Of a stretch of 64,000 nt of DNA, positions 27,801 through 35,244 are shown piece by piece. Numbering within the stretch: position 1 is the stretch's first letter; every line of letters begins with the position of its first letter. The notes under the pieces are model-generated. The model made no database searches and was not told where the DNA came from. It saw nothing but the letters and a program-made list of their open reading frames with translations. Source of the stretch: DATFKA01 sp035268885 (GTDB lineage Bacteria > Bacteroidota > Bacteroidia > Chitinophagales > Saprospiraceae); NCBI GenBank assembly GCA_035268885.1, contig DATFKA010000072.1:34938-98937 (forward strand). Direction: 5' to 3'. The position numbers and the translations under genes were made by a program.

Positions 27801-28424
27801 GGCCAGTAACCAAATACGGTTATTCAGGTCGATATCGATTTTGGTGAAATTAAAATAGCGTTCCTCCAGATCCCACTTGTTTTCCTTCCCGAAGAAGATA
27901 CCATCATTAGTGCCGATCCAGGTATTACCAAAGGGGTCTACAAAAATAGTATTGACCTGATCTGTTTTTAGCTTACTATTCTTAGAGGTATAACTATCCA
28001 GGAGGCTTAGCGTATTCTCATCCGCACGGAGGCGGAAAGCACCACTACTACGTGTACCTAACCATAATTCTTTTCGCGTTGCCCGATAATAAGCAGCCGT
28101 CAAGGGGTTATCTGCGCTTATGGTCACGCCTATTTCCCGCTCTAACTTTGCTTTATCCAGGAGTAAGGGGGCATTCCCTCCGGGAATAGCGTACAGGGCT
28201 ATTTTACCCTCTCCGACGGGAACCTCTTGCCCCAGGGCCTGATCCAGCACCTCAAAGACACCTTCTTCATTTCCGACCCAGGTACGATTCTCTTCATCGA
28301 CAAATATATTTTGGATGCTGGCCCGATCACTAACCGCATCGCAACGTACGACACGCATTTCTTTTTGAGCCCTTAAGCCAGTACTCCACAAAACCAGTAG
28401 CAGTATTAAGTAATTTCTCATCAT
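24819..28424 (-). CDS. Beta-propeller / SprB-repeat / OmpA cell-surface protein
   Basis: 1201 residues with a signal peptide (STGLRAQ). Residues 20-315 hold five or more regulator-propeller repeats such as VNTIFVDPFGNTWIGTNDGI. Residues about 330-1075 hold ten SprB-type modules with the pattern GG.xPY.Y.W and a closing VTVTD. They alternate between two types, forming five two-module units; each unit opens with a K-x-I/V-x-C segment. The last 125 residues are an OmpA-type peptidoglycan-binding domain (LGGHTNNLPPDEYCDRIS, KNQRVELKV). The layout predicts an outer-membrane or surface protein tethered to peptidoglycan. There is no type IX C-terminal signal. SprB itself is a gliding adhesin, but repeats alone do not prove motility. 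Confidence 0.85.
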   Translation of the reverse strand: MMRNYLILLLVLWSTGLRAQKEMRVVRCDAVSDRASIQNIFVDEENRTWVGNEEGVFEVLDQALGQEVPVGEGKIALYAIPGGNAPLLLDKAKLEREIGVTISADNPLTAAYYRATRKELWLGTRSSGAFRLRADENTLSLLDSYTSKNSKLKTDQVNTIFVDPFGNTWIGTNDGIFFGKENKWDLEERYFNFTKIDIDLNNRIWLLADDLLGYMNRKDVWTPVDLPEAALDGPIIDFTFDNEGFLWIVTEIVTRIDLESEDYTIYGPAQYYTSQFANSIEADLDGAIWVATDDKGLFLIESATAMTVNVMLEKGLDCEQAGNTAALSVRITGGVEPFEYQWAEDKASGPNPTGLGEGTYIVTVTDSRGTEKIATAEITDPRVLAEATMLEKESGLNENDGRAEVTVTQGLAPYTYQWDNGERTQTAVQLSEGDHQVTVTDKNGCQTVAQVRMERIIGALSAQIQQSGEIKCYGEEAVSLQVETAGGKGPYTYEWSNGASTEALSELGAGTYAVTVSDVLGNQTAADIEITQPEAFSASIEILTPPSVGARDGVAIVGIEGGKGPYIYNWSNESDRDTARQLAPGPVSVTVTDITACVAQAEAVLQENILELNAEVNYSKEINCFGQPAASFTIEPKGGKGPYQFAWSTNTISGNQGLNQFAGDYSVTITDGVGQTYVKSFTIPQPEALKAGGQVTQPASANGNDGVARVNVTGGTAPYTYAWNNGNSEATAEGLSAGMYTITVTDANSCKTTVRVEVTENILELSANINIEQEVKCGGVSTGIVSIEPIGGKSPYQVRWSDDQEGQRRTELPAGTYYLTITDVLNNDYATRIRLEAPPALKATVVDKVPASTNQQDGKATIQIEGGTAPYEVEWSSGEKGTSAEQLAPGELMVLVRDSIGCTAEVNFELDENVLPLSSTLEIEKQVTCSGDADGVLTVALEGGKGPFSYDWSATGGDAKSATGLSGGEYSVTVTDAVGQTSSASITLPDPSPLLVEITRTFPSSGANQADGYAMVEVEGGGEPYQFKWDNGETTQEAVQLRTGVHQVSVTDANGCTVSDRDTLAETLIPGLSITNIELDKRIPLTNIKFAPDSTDLEEEYHPVMAQLYKFLTYKPGVSIELGGHTNNLPPDEYCDRISRARAKSTADYLLKRDIPIYRVFYKGYGKRDPIADNDTPEGRLKNQRVELKVISNREVKTGSD

Positions 28425-28491
28425 GTTTCTTAAATCTTCTTTATAGACTATAAAGTGGTCTACACCCCTTCCTAAACTCCAAAAACGGCAA

Positions 28492-28499
28492 CAAAATTA
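28492..28499 (-). promoter_or_regulatory. Possible -7 box (TAATTTTG) upstream of the SprB/OmpA gene
   Basis: On the minus strand TAATTTTG fits the Bacteroidota -7 consensus TAnnTTTG, 68 bp before the start codon at 28424. No TTG -33 element is seen at the usual spacing, so this is a weak call. Confidence 0.25.
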
Positions 28500-28622
28500 T
28501 ATCTTTCAGGTGATTATTACCGATTAATACCCCCGAAAATATACGAGCAATCTGACAACCTATACCCGTCTGCTCTGTTACTCGTGCAGAAAGTAAAATA
28601 ATTAATTCAATAAAAACCGAGA

Positions 28623-28802
28623 ATGATGTTTGGACTTTTCAAAAAAGACCCGATCAAGCAGTTAGAGAAAAAATACCAAAAGCTGATGGAAGAGGCGATG
28701 CAAATCCAGCGCGGAGGCGATATTAAAGGCTACGCCGCCAAAATGGCCGAAGCCGAAGAAGTACAAAAAGAAATTGACCGTCTTCAAGAAGAAAAGAAAT
28801 AG
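28623..28802 (+). CDS. Small DUF6435-like protein
   Basis: 59 residues beginning MMFGLFKKDPIKQLEKKY and continuing as one charged amphipathic helix rich in Lys and Glu (AEAEEVQKEIDRL). The opening MFGLFKKDPIKKLEK and the length match the small DUF6435-type proteins that are widespread in bacteria. A second ATG 3 bases downstream is an equally good start. Function unknown. It is divergent from the SprB/OmpA gene and is followed after 19 bp by the long inverted-repeat element. Confidence 0.75.
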   Translation: MMFGLFKKDPIKQLEKKYQKLMEEAMQIQRGGDIKGYAAKMAEAEEVQKEIDRLQEEKK

Positions 28803-28821
28803 CAGCCCTCTGAGCCGACTT

Positions 28822-28981
28822 AGGAATGAGTCAATAATAAACTACACATCTTTACTTGTTCTTTTACCGCCCAGTTTCGTTAAAAAGCCTCGTCGATGCG
28901 CTGCATCGCCTGCATTTTTCGCCTCACTGAGCAGCAAAATATCTTCGTAAATCTTGTACACTTTATTAATGCCCCATTCCT
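28822..28981. repeat. Inverted-repeat element, long copy
   Basis: 160 bp bounded by TAGGAATG / CATTCCTA. Its ends match the 62-bp copy at 17973-18034 almost perfectly. It carries an extra 98 bp (about 28855-28952) bounded by the 5-bp direct repeat CTTGT, with the hairpin CGATGC-GCT-GCATCG inside. Its right end supplies the stop codon (28980-28982) of the 92-residue gene on the minus strand. Confidence 0.75.
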
Positions 28982-29258
28982 AAATAATCTCATCAAATTC
29001 ATCCAGGTGTCGCTCCTGGGCCTGGGCCAGGGCCTGTACACTGGCATTACGCATTTGCTCAAAGGCCTGATCGACCAGGTCCATAAATGCCTTATCCATT
29101 AGTGCGTAAACGTCTTTTAGGGACTGGACAATCGCGCCCTCCCGGAATTTATAGGTCTGCTCCAGGTCGCGGTCTTCAAATTTTACTGAATAACGCGTAT
29201 CCATTTTAAAAAGGGTAATCTTGTAGACGGGATGCTTGATTTCTCCTACTATGCGCAT
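28980..29258 (-). CDS. 92-residue protein of unknown function
   Basis: Opens MRIVGEIKHPVYKITLFKMD, followed by YSVKFEDRDLEQTYKFREG and a helical C-terminal half. No named family was recognised. It starts 1 bp after the DUF2520 stop, so it is probably the last gene of the ccmE-ccmF operon. Its stop codon TAG is formed by the terminal bases of the inverted-repeat element at 28822-28981, so the element may have set or trimmed its C terminus. Confidence 0.75.
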   Translation of the reverse strand: MRIVGEIKHPVYKITLFKMDTRYSVKFEDRDLEQTYKFREGAIVQSLKDVYALMDKAFMDLVDQAFEQMRNASVQALAQAQERHLDEFDEII

Positions 29259-29259
29259 T

Positions 29260-30060
29260 TTATTTAGCGATTTGTTGGTTTGTTGAATTGGTGGATTTTA
29301 TCTGCTGCGTAATAAGCTGATAAACTGCTCTGGCCGCAGGATTAGTATCCAATAAAGCCAGGTGTTTCTCAATCGTTACACTATCTCCGCGGATGGCCGG
29401 TCCGGTTTGGGCTGAGTCTGCATCTTGCTGCTCCAGCTTCTCAATAGTCTCCCGAATCAAATTAAAAAGGATGGGTTTAGGAATATTGGCTTTCGCCAAA
29501 AGGTCATGACTTTGTCCAATCAGGTGATTAACAAAGTTATTGGCAAATACGCCGGCAACGTGTAGTTGGGCCCTTTGTTGATCATCCAGACGGTACACCT
29601 GCCGACTTAACTTTTCGGCGACAGCCCGCAAAAGCGCCAGTAATTCTTGGTCCTGGGAATAAATACTGAGTGGAATTTGCTCAAAGTCGATTTTTCTTCC
29701 CGGACTAAAGGACTGAAAAGGATAAAAGACACCGTAGCGCGAGCTGGCTATCCGGAGAACCTCGGAGGGCGTTGCTCCGGAGGTATGTACGAGAGGCAGA
29801 TTAGGCCCTAAGTGACCAGAAAGTTGTCGTGCCAGTTCCGCAATAGCCTGATCGGCTACTGCCAGCAAATAAAAATCAGCATCTTTGGGTAGCTCAAACA
29901 AGCGGTCGGTGACCATTACATCCCCCCCCAGGCGCGGCGCTAATTGCCGGGCCCGGTCCAGACTACGATTGTAAACAGCCACTATCTCTATACCCTTTTC
30001 GACGAAGGCCGGCCCCAAATGATGGGCCAGCTTCCCGGCACCCAGTAGAACGATCTTCAT
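29260..30060 (-). CDS. Rossmann-like and DUF2520 domain protein (ProC-like fold)
   Basis: 266 residues. N-terminal NAD(P) motif LLGAGKLAHHLGPAF, then the TSGATPSEVL and YPFQSFSP motifs typical of the Rossmann-DUF2520 family, and a helical C-terminal dimer domain with HVAGVFANNFVNHL. The fold resembles pyrroline-5-carboxylate reductase; the substrate is unknown. Its ATG overlaps the ccmF stop codon by one base, showing tight coupling. Confidence 0.88.
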   Translation of the reverse strand: MKIVLLGAGKLAHHLGPAFVEKGIEIVAVYNRSLDRARQLAPRLGGDVMVTDRLFELPKDADFYLLAVADQAIAELARQLSGHLGPNLPLVHTSGATPSEVLRIASSRYGVFYPFQSFSPGRKIDFEQIPLSIYSQDQELLALLRAVAEKLSRQVYRLDDQQRAQLHVAGVFANNFVNHLIGQSHDLLAKANIPKPILFNLIRETIEKLEQQDADSAQTGPAIRGDSVTIEKHLALLDTNPAARAVYQLITQQIKSTNSTNQQIAK

Positions 30061-32966
30061 CAGCTTACCGTTGCTTCTTCCGGAACAATGGGCTGACTCT
30101 TTTCCATTTTATTGAGTTTGCGCTTTTCCCCCATCCGGATGAACATAGCCCAGCCCAGGCCGACCATCATCAGAATGGTGCCCAGCCAAAAGATATTTAT
30201 CCCCGGGAATTCAATTGCCTGCAAGACGATCCAGTTGGAAGAAAAACTATCGGTCGCTAGCTGGAAAGGTACTTCAAAGGCATTTTCCGCCTTGGCAATC
30301 CAAACGATCGCGGATTCTTTTTGTGGATCCAGCTTGATGAAGCGTAAGTGCAGCCCCTCCGCAGGAATCTCATCTTTCAAATTATAGGGCTTGTTATCGC
30401 GGATAAAGAACAGCGGACTGGCCATATAGTTTTGTCCGGAAGGAGCCTTAATACTAATCATAGAACTAACGGCAATGTCGCCTTCCTCTGGATCGTAATT
30501 CACGTGTTCGGCTTTCTTATTAAAGCCGGCAAACTGCATTTGGTAGCCTGCGTACTCAAAGGTTTGCCCCTGTTTGAGTTCAAACTCCTCGTAATCCAGC
30601 TCATCTTCGGGCACCAATAAGCGCTCAAAAATCGACTCGCCTACCCGCAAACGCGCGCTTAGGGGATCCACCTGGCTGGGATAGGTATAGAGCAACTGTC
30701 CACGCAGTACAATGACCGGCTCAACGGTAAACACACTGTCTTTGTCCAGACGACGTACCTGCATTTTCACCCCGATCGGAATATCTCCTTTTTCACGGTG
30801 GTAATCCGGATTCTGTGGATTGCGGTTGATCGCCACGGGTCTGACCTGATAGGTACGTATCGTCGTGCTATCCTTATCTTTTACCTGGGCCGTATCCTGA
30901 ATAAAAATGGTTTCTCCCAGCGCTGCGGAAAAAGTGCGATAATTCAGGCTATCCTCGCGCTCCTGCCGTAATTGGAAGTTCATCTCCACCTCAGGCAACC
31001 CACTAATGTAGGTAAAGATATCGCGGTCCCAGTAATGGCGGGTCGAAGGATTCGAGGCCGCAATTTTGGTATACTCCTTATTATATTGGACCATCGGATA
31101 GATGTCAAATTCTTCAACAACTTCTCCGTTTTTATTTTTGCGTTTGAAATTAACGGTATAGGTCCGATTATAATTCACCAGCGTATCGGAGACGTAGGTC
31201 AACTCATAGTCTTCCATCAGCATGGGATTATCCTTAAAAAGCAGCATATTTTTGCGCCAGCCTTCCTGATCTTCCATATTGGTCAGCAGACCTTCCATAA
31301 CAAAGGGACTGGAAGAAATGATCTGCTTATTCAAACCGGACGTTATCAGACCAATCAGCATCAGACCGAAGCCCATGTGGGCAAAGGAAGTACCCACCAA
31401 TTTGCGGCTACCCTTTCCGACGCGCACCAGGTAGTCCAGGTTCAGTACGGTCGCAAACACACCGGAGATTAGCAGGATTGTGTACTGCCAGTTGTAAGTC
31501 GGGGTCCAGGAAGCAATCAGCCAGGTCAGTGGAATGGTAATGGCGGCGCTAATGGCCATTGCCGTACCAAATTTACGCAGGTGTTTTTTCCAATTCCGCT
31601 CGCGGTAACGCATCAATTGCGCTACGCTGGAAAGCAGGGCGATAAATACCGCCACCCATAAATTGTATTTATTGTAAAACGGTACCGGATCAGTGATCAC
31701 CCAGCCCTCGAATACCGGATCAAAATACTTGATAATTTTATTGAATACCGGAAGTGACGTGGCAATGGTGATAATTACCGCGGAGAAGAGTAGTACCAAC
31801 GTACCGATCAACATCCAGAATTCCCGCGAGGTAGTGGACTCTTCCGTCTTGGGCTTAGGTATAGATTTGTAAGCGCGGGCAATCATAAAGGCCGTAAAAC
31901 CTAAAAAGAAAACAATAAAAGCAATTAATTGCCATTCCAGCCCCATTTCGGTAAAGGCGTGTACGGAGGTCTCCCCCAACACCCCGGAGCGCGTCAGGAA
32001 AGTTGAATAGATAATCAAAACAAAGGATAAGCCATAATAAATATAGGTGCTCCGAATGGCTCGGCCGGTGGCTCTGGCAATCAAATGGGTGTGAATACCC
32101 GCAATCAGGGTCAACCAGGGAACTAGTGACATATTCTCTACCGGATCCCAGGCCCAATACCCTCCAAAACTCAAGGCCTCGTAGGCCCAGGCGCCTCCCA
32201 TCAGGATACCCGTACCCAGAATCGAACCACTAAACAGTGCCCAGGGTAAGGCCGGTCGCAACCAGGCCTTATGTTCACCGGTCCACAGCCCCGCAATAGC
32301 AAAAAGGAAGGGTATCGTAACCGAAGCAAAACCCAAAAATAAAGTGGGTGGGTGAATGGTCATCCAGTAATTCTGCAGCAAGGGATTAAGTCCATTCCCC
32401 TGGATGAGGCTGAGGTAATCGGCTTGCGCAAAAATGGGCGCATCCATGGTATCTCGTAAAAGTAGTAATGGATTGGCACCAATCTTATTCGCCCCAATGT
32501 AAATCCCTAGTATCATGGAGACTAAGAAGAACTGTACCACGTTCAGCATCGACAAGGTGGGGGCTTCCCATTTTTTGGCCGAAAACATCAGGATCAAACC
32601 CAGAACGGCGTGCCAAAACATCCAAAGCAGAAAACTACCCTCCTGGCCTTCCCAGAAGGCAGAGAAGATATAGCGCATAGGCAATTCTTCCGAAACGTGT
32701 GACCAGACGTACTGGTATTCGAAGTATTGATTCACCATCAAATAAAACAGAATACCAATCACTGAAAATATGGACGCACTGTGGACCACAAAAGCACCAC
32801 GCCCCAACCGCTTCCAGGCTTGTGCTTTGCTAAAATCTCCACGGAACTTAGTCGCCATGAAGTAAGCGTAAGCGCCCAGAATACTGGTTACAAATGCCGT
32901 AATGATCGACAGGTGTCCCAGTCTGCCAGGTAATAAATGCTCGCCTATATATTGGATTTCTCCCAT
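30060..32966 (-). CDS. ccmF: Cytochrome c heme lyase CcmF/CcsA family
   Basis: 968 residues, longer than classical CcmF (about 650). About 14 transmembrane helices fill the first 560 residues, with the WWD-type heme motif GGYWAWDPVENMSLVPWL near residue 270 and histidines in TIHPPTLFLGF and GIHTHLIAR. A periplasmic domain of about 350 residues precedes a last helix (FWLGTILMMVGLGWAMFIR). CcmF attaches heme from CcmE to apocytochromes. It starts 40 bp after ccmE and its stop overlaps the next start codon. Confidence 0.93.
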   Translation of the reverse strand: MGEIQYIGEHLLPGRLGHLSIITAFVTSILGAYAYFMATKFRGDFSKAQAWKRLGRGAFVVHSASIFSVIGILFYLMVNQYFEYQYVWSHVSEELPMRYIFSAFWEGQEGSFLLWMFWHAVLGLILMFSAKKWEAPTLSMLNVVQFFLVSMILGIYIGANKIGANPLLLLRDTMDAPIFAQADYLSLIQGNGLNPLLQNYWMTIHPPTLFLGFASVTIPFLFAIAGLWTGEHKAWLRPALPWALFSGSILGTGILMGGAWAYEALSFGGYWAWDPVENMSLVPWLTLIAGIHTHLIARATGRAIRSTYIYYGLSFVLIIYSTFLTRSGVLGETSVHAFTEMGLEWQLIAFIVFFLGFTAFMIARAYKSIPKPKTEESTTSREFWMLIGTLVLLFSAVIITIATSLPVFNKIIKYFDPVFEGWVITDPVPFYNKYNLWVAVFIALLSSVAQLMRYRERNWKKHLRKFGTAMAISAAITIPLTWLIASWTPTYNWQYTILLISGVFATVLNLDYLVRVGKGSRKLVGTSFAHMGFGLMLIGLITSGLNKQIISSSPFVMEGLLTNMEDQEGWRKNMLLFKDNPMLMEDYELTYVSDTLVNYNRTYTVNFKRKNKNGEVVEEFDIYPMVQYNKEYTKIAASNPSTRHYWDRDIFTYISGLPEVEMNFQLRQEREDSLNYRTFSAALGETIFIQDTAQVKDKDSTTIRTYQVRPVAINRNPQNPDYHREKGDIPIGVKMQVRRLDKDSVFTVEPVIVLRGQLLYTYPSQVDPLSARLRVGESIFERLLVPEDELDYEEFELKQGQTFEYAGYQMQFAGFNKKAEHVNYDPEEGDIAVSSMISIKAPSGQNYMASPLFFIRDNKPYNLKDEIPAEGLHLRFIKLDPQKESAIVWIAKAENAFEVPFQLATDSFSSNWIVLQAIEFPGINIFWLGTILMMVGLGWAMFIRMGEKRKLNKMEKSQPIVPEEATVS

Positions 32967-33006
32967 TCTTGTTGCTTATTATTGTCGAGTTGTGGAGTCA
33001 TAGATC

Positions 33007-33402
33007 TTATCCGCGTTCGCTGCGAATAGTAACCTCTTCGTCTTTGTATTTGGATGGACACTTCATCAGCAGATCCGTCGCGACGAAGGTATCATCCTGC
33101 ATTTTTCCGGTGACCACAATTTGCTCGGATAGTTCAAAATCCTGAGGCTTGGCGGCCAGTAATACTACTTTTTTCTCAATACCTTCGGCATCTTTAATGA
33201 AAAAGCTAAAGTAATTCGGATCCTTTTCCGGGTTGTATTCCATTGCTTTATCTTTGGCCAACTGGCCCGCAATCTTAACCTTGCGGCTGCTATGGCTGGC
33301 TTCCGCAAAAGTAGTGTAAGTACTCATGTCTCCGGTTGCAGAGACCAATACTCCGATGGCAACGGCCAGCATCACGCCGGCGATAATATAAATTCTTTTC
33401 AT
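33007..33402 (-). CDS. ccmE: Cytochrome c maturation protein CcmE, CXXXY type
   Basis: 131 residues: an N-terminal anchor helix (IYIIAGVMLAVAIGVLV), then an OB-fold domain. The heme-binding position is Cys115 in CPSKY (115-119) instead of the HXXXY of classical CcmE. CXXXY CcmE proteins are known from sulfate reducers and archaea, where the cysteine binds heme. It is the first gene of ccmE-ccmF-DUF2520-92aa. Confidence 0.9.
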   Translation of the reverse strand: MKRIYIIAGVMLAVAIGVLVSATGDMSTYTTFAEASHSSRKVKIAGQLAKDKAMEYNPEKDPNYFSFFIKDAEGIEKKVVLLAAKPQDFELSEQIVVTGKMQDDTFVATDLLMKCPSKYKDEEVTIRSERG

Positions 33403-33562
33403 TGTTCTATTTTTTTAATCACGCAGTCATACGTGGGTGCTTTGTCATTTACCAAAAGGTAACCAACCAAAGCTTTTACAAAATAACCTCTTATGTTGCT
33501 TTTCAGCTAGCAAAGGTCGGTCATATACCTGTAAAATTAAATAGTAGAGCCGGTAATTTTAA

Positions 33563-34504
33563 TCAACGTTCTTTATTTACTTTCAGTTCAAAGACATCGG
33601 GCCTTTGATAGTGCCCGCTAACATCCAGACGTATACGACCGCGCTGCGTTGCATCCAGGTCGGTGATTTCCTGAAAAATAAGCTCATCTTTCTCAAATTG
33701 AGGCGGCAAGACGTAGGAAGTATCCGGGGCAATAACGGCACTTCCGCCGTTTAGCAAATAACGATCTGGACTGACAGCCAAGTCTTCCGGCAATACCAAA
33801 GCATCCGTCAAATCCTTCACTTGCAAGATTTGACCGACGGCTACCACGTAGCATTGTCCTTCAAAAGCATAGTGCCGGCTGGCCAGTTGATGTAGCTCGT
33901 TTACTGCCGGCCAGAGGGCAATGTGAATGTGCTCACCGGCATTGTGTAGCGTCTGGCGACTGAGGGGCATCCAGTGTTCCCAGCAGATCAGCCCCCCCAT
34001 TTTGCCGAAAGGCGTATCAACCGTCTTCAGACCATTACCGTCGCCCGGACCGTAGAGCAACTTTTCGCTAAAAGTAGGCATGAGCTTACGGTGGTGCACC
34101 ACCATTTCACCCTGCGGATTAAAGATCAGCAGGGTATTATACAGGGTGCCTTGCCCAGGACCTTCCCCTACCCGCTCGGTGCAGCCCAGAACAATGTGCA
34201 GTTTTCCCGAACGGGCTAACCGACGAAACTGCTCCGTCTCCGGGCCGGAAACCAGAAGGGCATTATCCATCATCTGACTGAATAATTGATCGGTTTGGGG
34301 CTGCTGCCAAAGTGCCGCACCTGGCAGATGATCCAGCCAGGCCGGATAGCCGCAGAGCCACGTTTCGCCAAAAACCAGCAGATCCGCCTTTTCCCGAATA
34401 GCCTTCTGCCCCAGGTCCATGGCCAGATCCAGGCTGCGGGGTAAATCCAAATACACGGGGCGTTGCTGTACAATGGCTATTTTTACTTGCTCACTTTGCT
34501 GCAT
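33563..34504 (-). CDS. Nitrilase-family carbon-nitrogen hydrolase
   Basis: 313 residues from Met at 34504; an upstream in-frame Met adds 34 residues that overlap the divergent ftsE start and lack family similarity. The Glu-Lys-Cys triad is visible: FGETW, HRKLMPT and ICWEHWMPL. The CWE-H-x-MP arrangement and GCTERVGEG are typical of true nitrilases (nitrile to carboxylic acid and ammonia) rather than amidases. Cytoplasmic. Monocistronic, divergent from ftsE with 50 bp between starts. Confidence 0.88.
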   Translation of the reverse strand: MQQSEQVKIAIVQQRPVYLDLPRSLDLAMDLGQKAIREKADLLVFGETWLCGYPAWLDHLPGAALWQQPQTDQLFSQMMDNALLVSGPETEQFRRLARSGKLHIVLGCTERVGEGPGQGTLYNTLLIFNPQGEMVVHHRKLMPTFSEKLLYGPGDGNGLKTVDTPFGKMGGLICWEHWMPLSRQTLHNAGEHIHIALWPAVNELHQLASRHYAFEGQCYVVAVGQILQVKDLTDALVLPEDLAVSPDRYLLNGGSAVIAPDTSYVLPPQFEKDELIFQEITDLDATQRGRIRLDVSGHYQRPDVFELKVNKER

Positions 34505-34554
34505 TTCTTCCTCGATTGTTTTATGGTTTCTGCAAACATGCTTATTTTTCGGAC

Positions 34555-35244
34555 ATGGACCAAATGATCGTACGCCTACAGGGCGCAAATATCCAACAGG
34601 GAGCACAAATTATCCTGGAGCAGGTAAACCTTAGAATCGCCCCCGGTGAATTCACCTACCTGATCGGAAAAACGGGAAGCGGAAAAACTTCTTTACTCAA
34701 AACCCTTTACGGAGCGCTACCCTTGCAAACCGGGGAAGGCACGGTGGCCGGCTTCAAACTGAAAAAACTCAATCGAAAAAGCCTGGCCCTGCTGCGGCGC
34801 GAAATGGGTATCGTCTTCCAGGATTTCAACCTGCTCTCCGACCGCTCGGTTTACGACAACCTGGCCTTTGTACTTAGGGCGACTGGTCAGTCTAATAAAA
34901 AACAAGTCAATCAACGCATCCAGGAAGTACTCGAACAGGTAGGCCTGCCCGAAAAGATTCAGGTCATGCCCCACCAACTCTCAGGGGGGGAGCAACAGCG
35001 GATAGTCATTGCCCGTGCTCTGCTCAACAACCCAAAGATTATCATTGCGGATGAGCCCACTGGTAATCTGGACCCGGAAACCTCCGACGATATTTTACTC
35101 CTGCTGCGCAAGGTATCCAAAGCCCATCAGGCGGCGGTATTATTTGCGACCCACGACTACCGCATCCTGGAGCACTTTCCGGCCCGCATCATCCGCTGTA
35201 TGAATCAGCGTATTTTTGACGACGAGGAGATCGAGTTATTGTAA
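34555..35244 (+). CDS. ftsE: FtsE-like ABC transporter ATPase
   Basis: 229 residues from Met at 34555; a Met 13 codons upstream is possible but adds unrelated residues. Walker A GKTGSGKTS near residue 37, VFQDFNLLSDRSVYDNLAF (FtsE signature), LSGGEQQR, and Walker B IIIADEPTGNLD. FtsE with FtsX activates peptidoglycan hydrolases at the division site. No ftsX is next to it. The last 9 bases overlap the end of the convergent cytochrome c gene. It is too FtsE-like to be the missing CcmA. Confidence 0.9.
   Translation: MDQMIVRLQGANIQQGAQIILEQVNLRIAPGEFTYLIGKTGSGKTSLLKTLYGALPLQTGEGTVAGFKLKKLNRKSLALLRREMGIVFQDFNLLSDRSVYDNLAFVLRATGQSNKKQVNQRIQEVLEQVGLPEKIQVMPHQLSGGEQQRIVIARALLNNPKIIIADEPTGNLDPETSDDILLLLRKVSKAHQAAVLFATHDYRILEHFPARIIRCMNQRIFDDEEIELL

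Noticed and set aside
30972..31472. Long open frame antisense to ccmF
   Set aside because: His-rich shadow translation of a transmembrane-coding gene, with no recognisable domain.
34555..35244. The ABC ATPase as the missing CcmA
   Set aside because: It carries the FtsE-specific QDFNLLSDRSVYDNLAF segment and lies on the opposite strand from the ccm genes.
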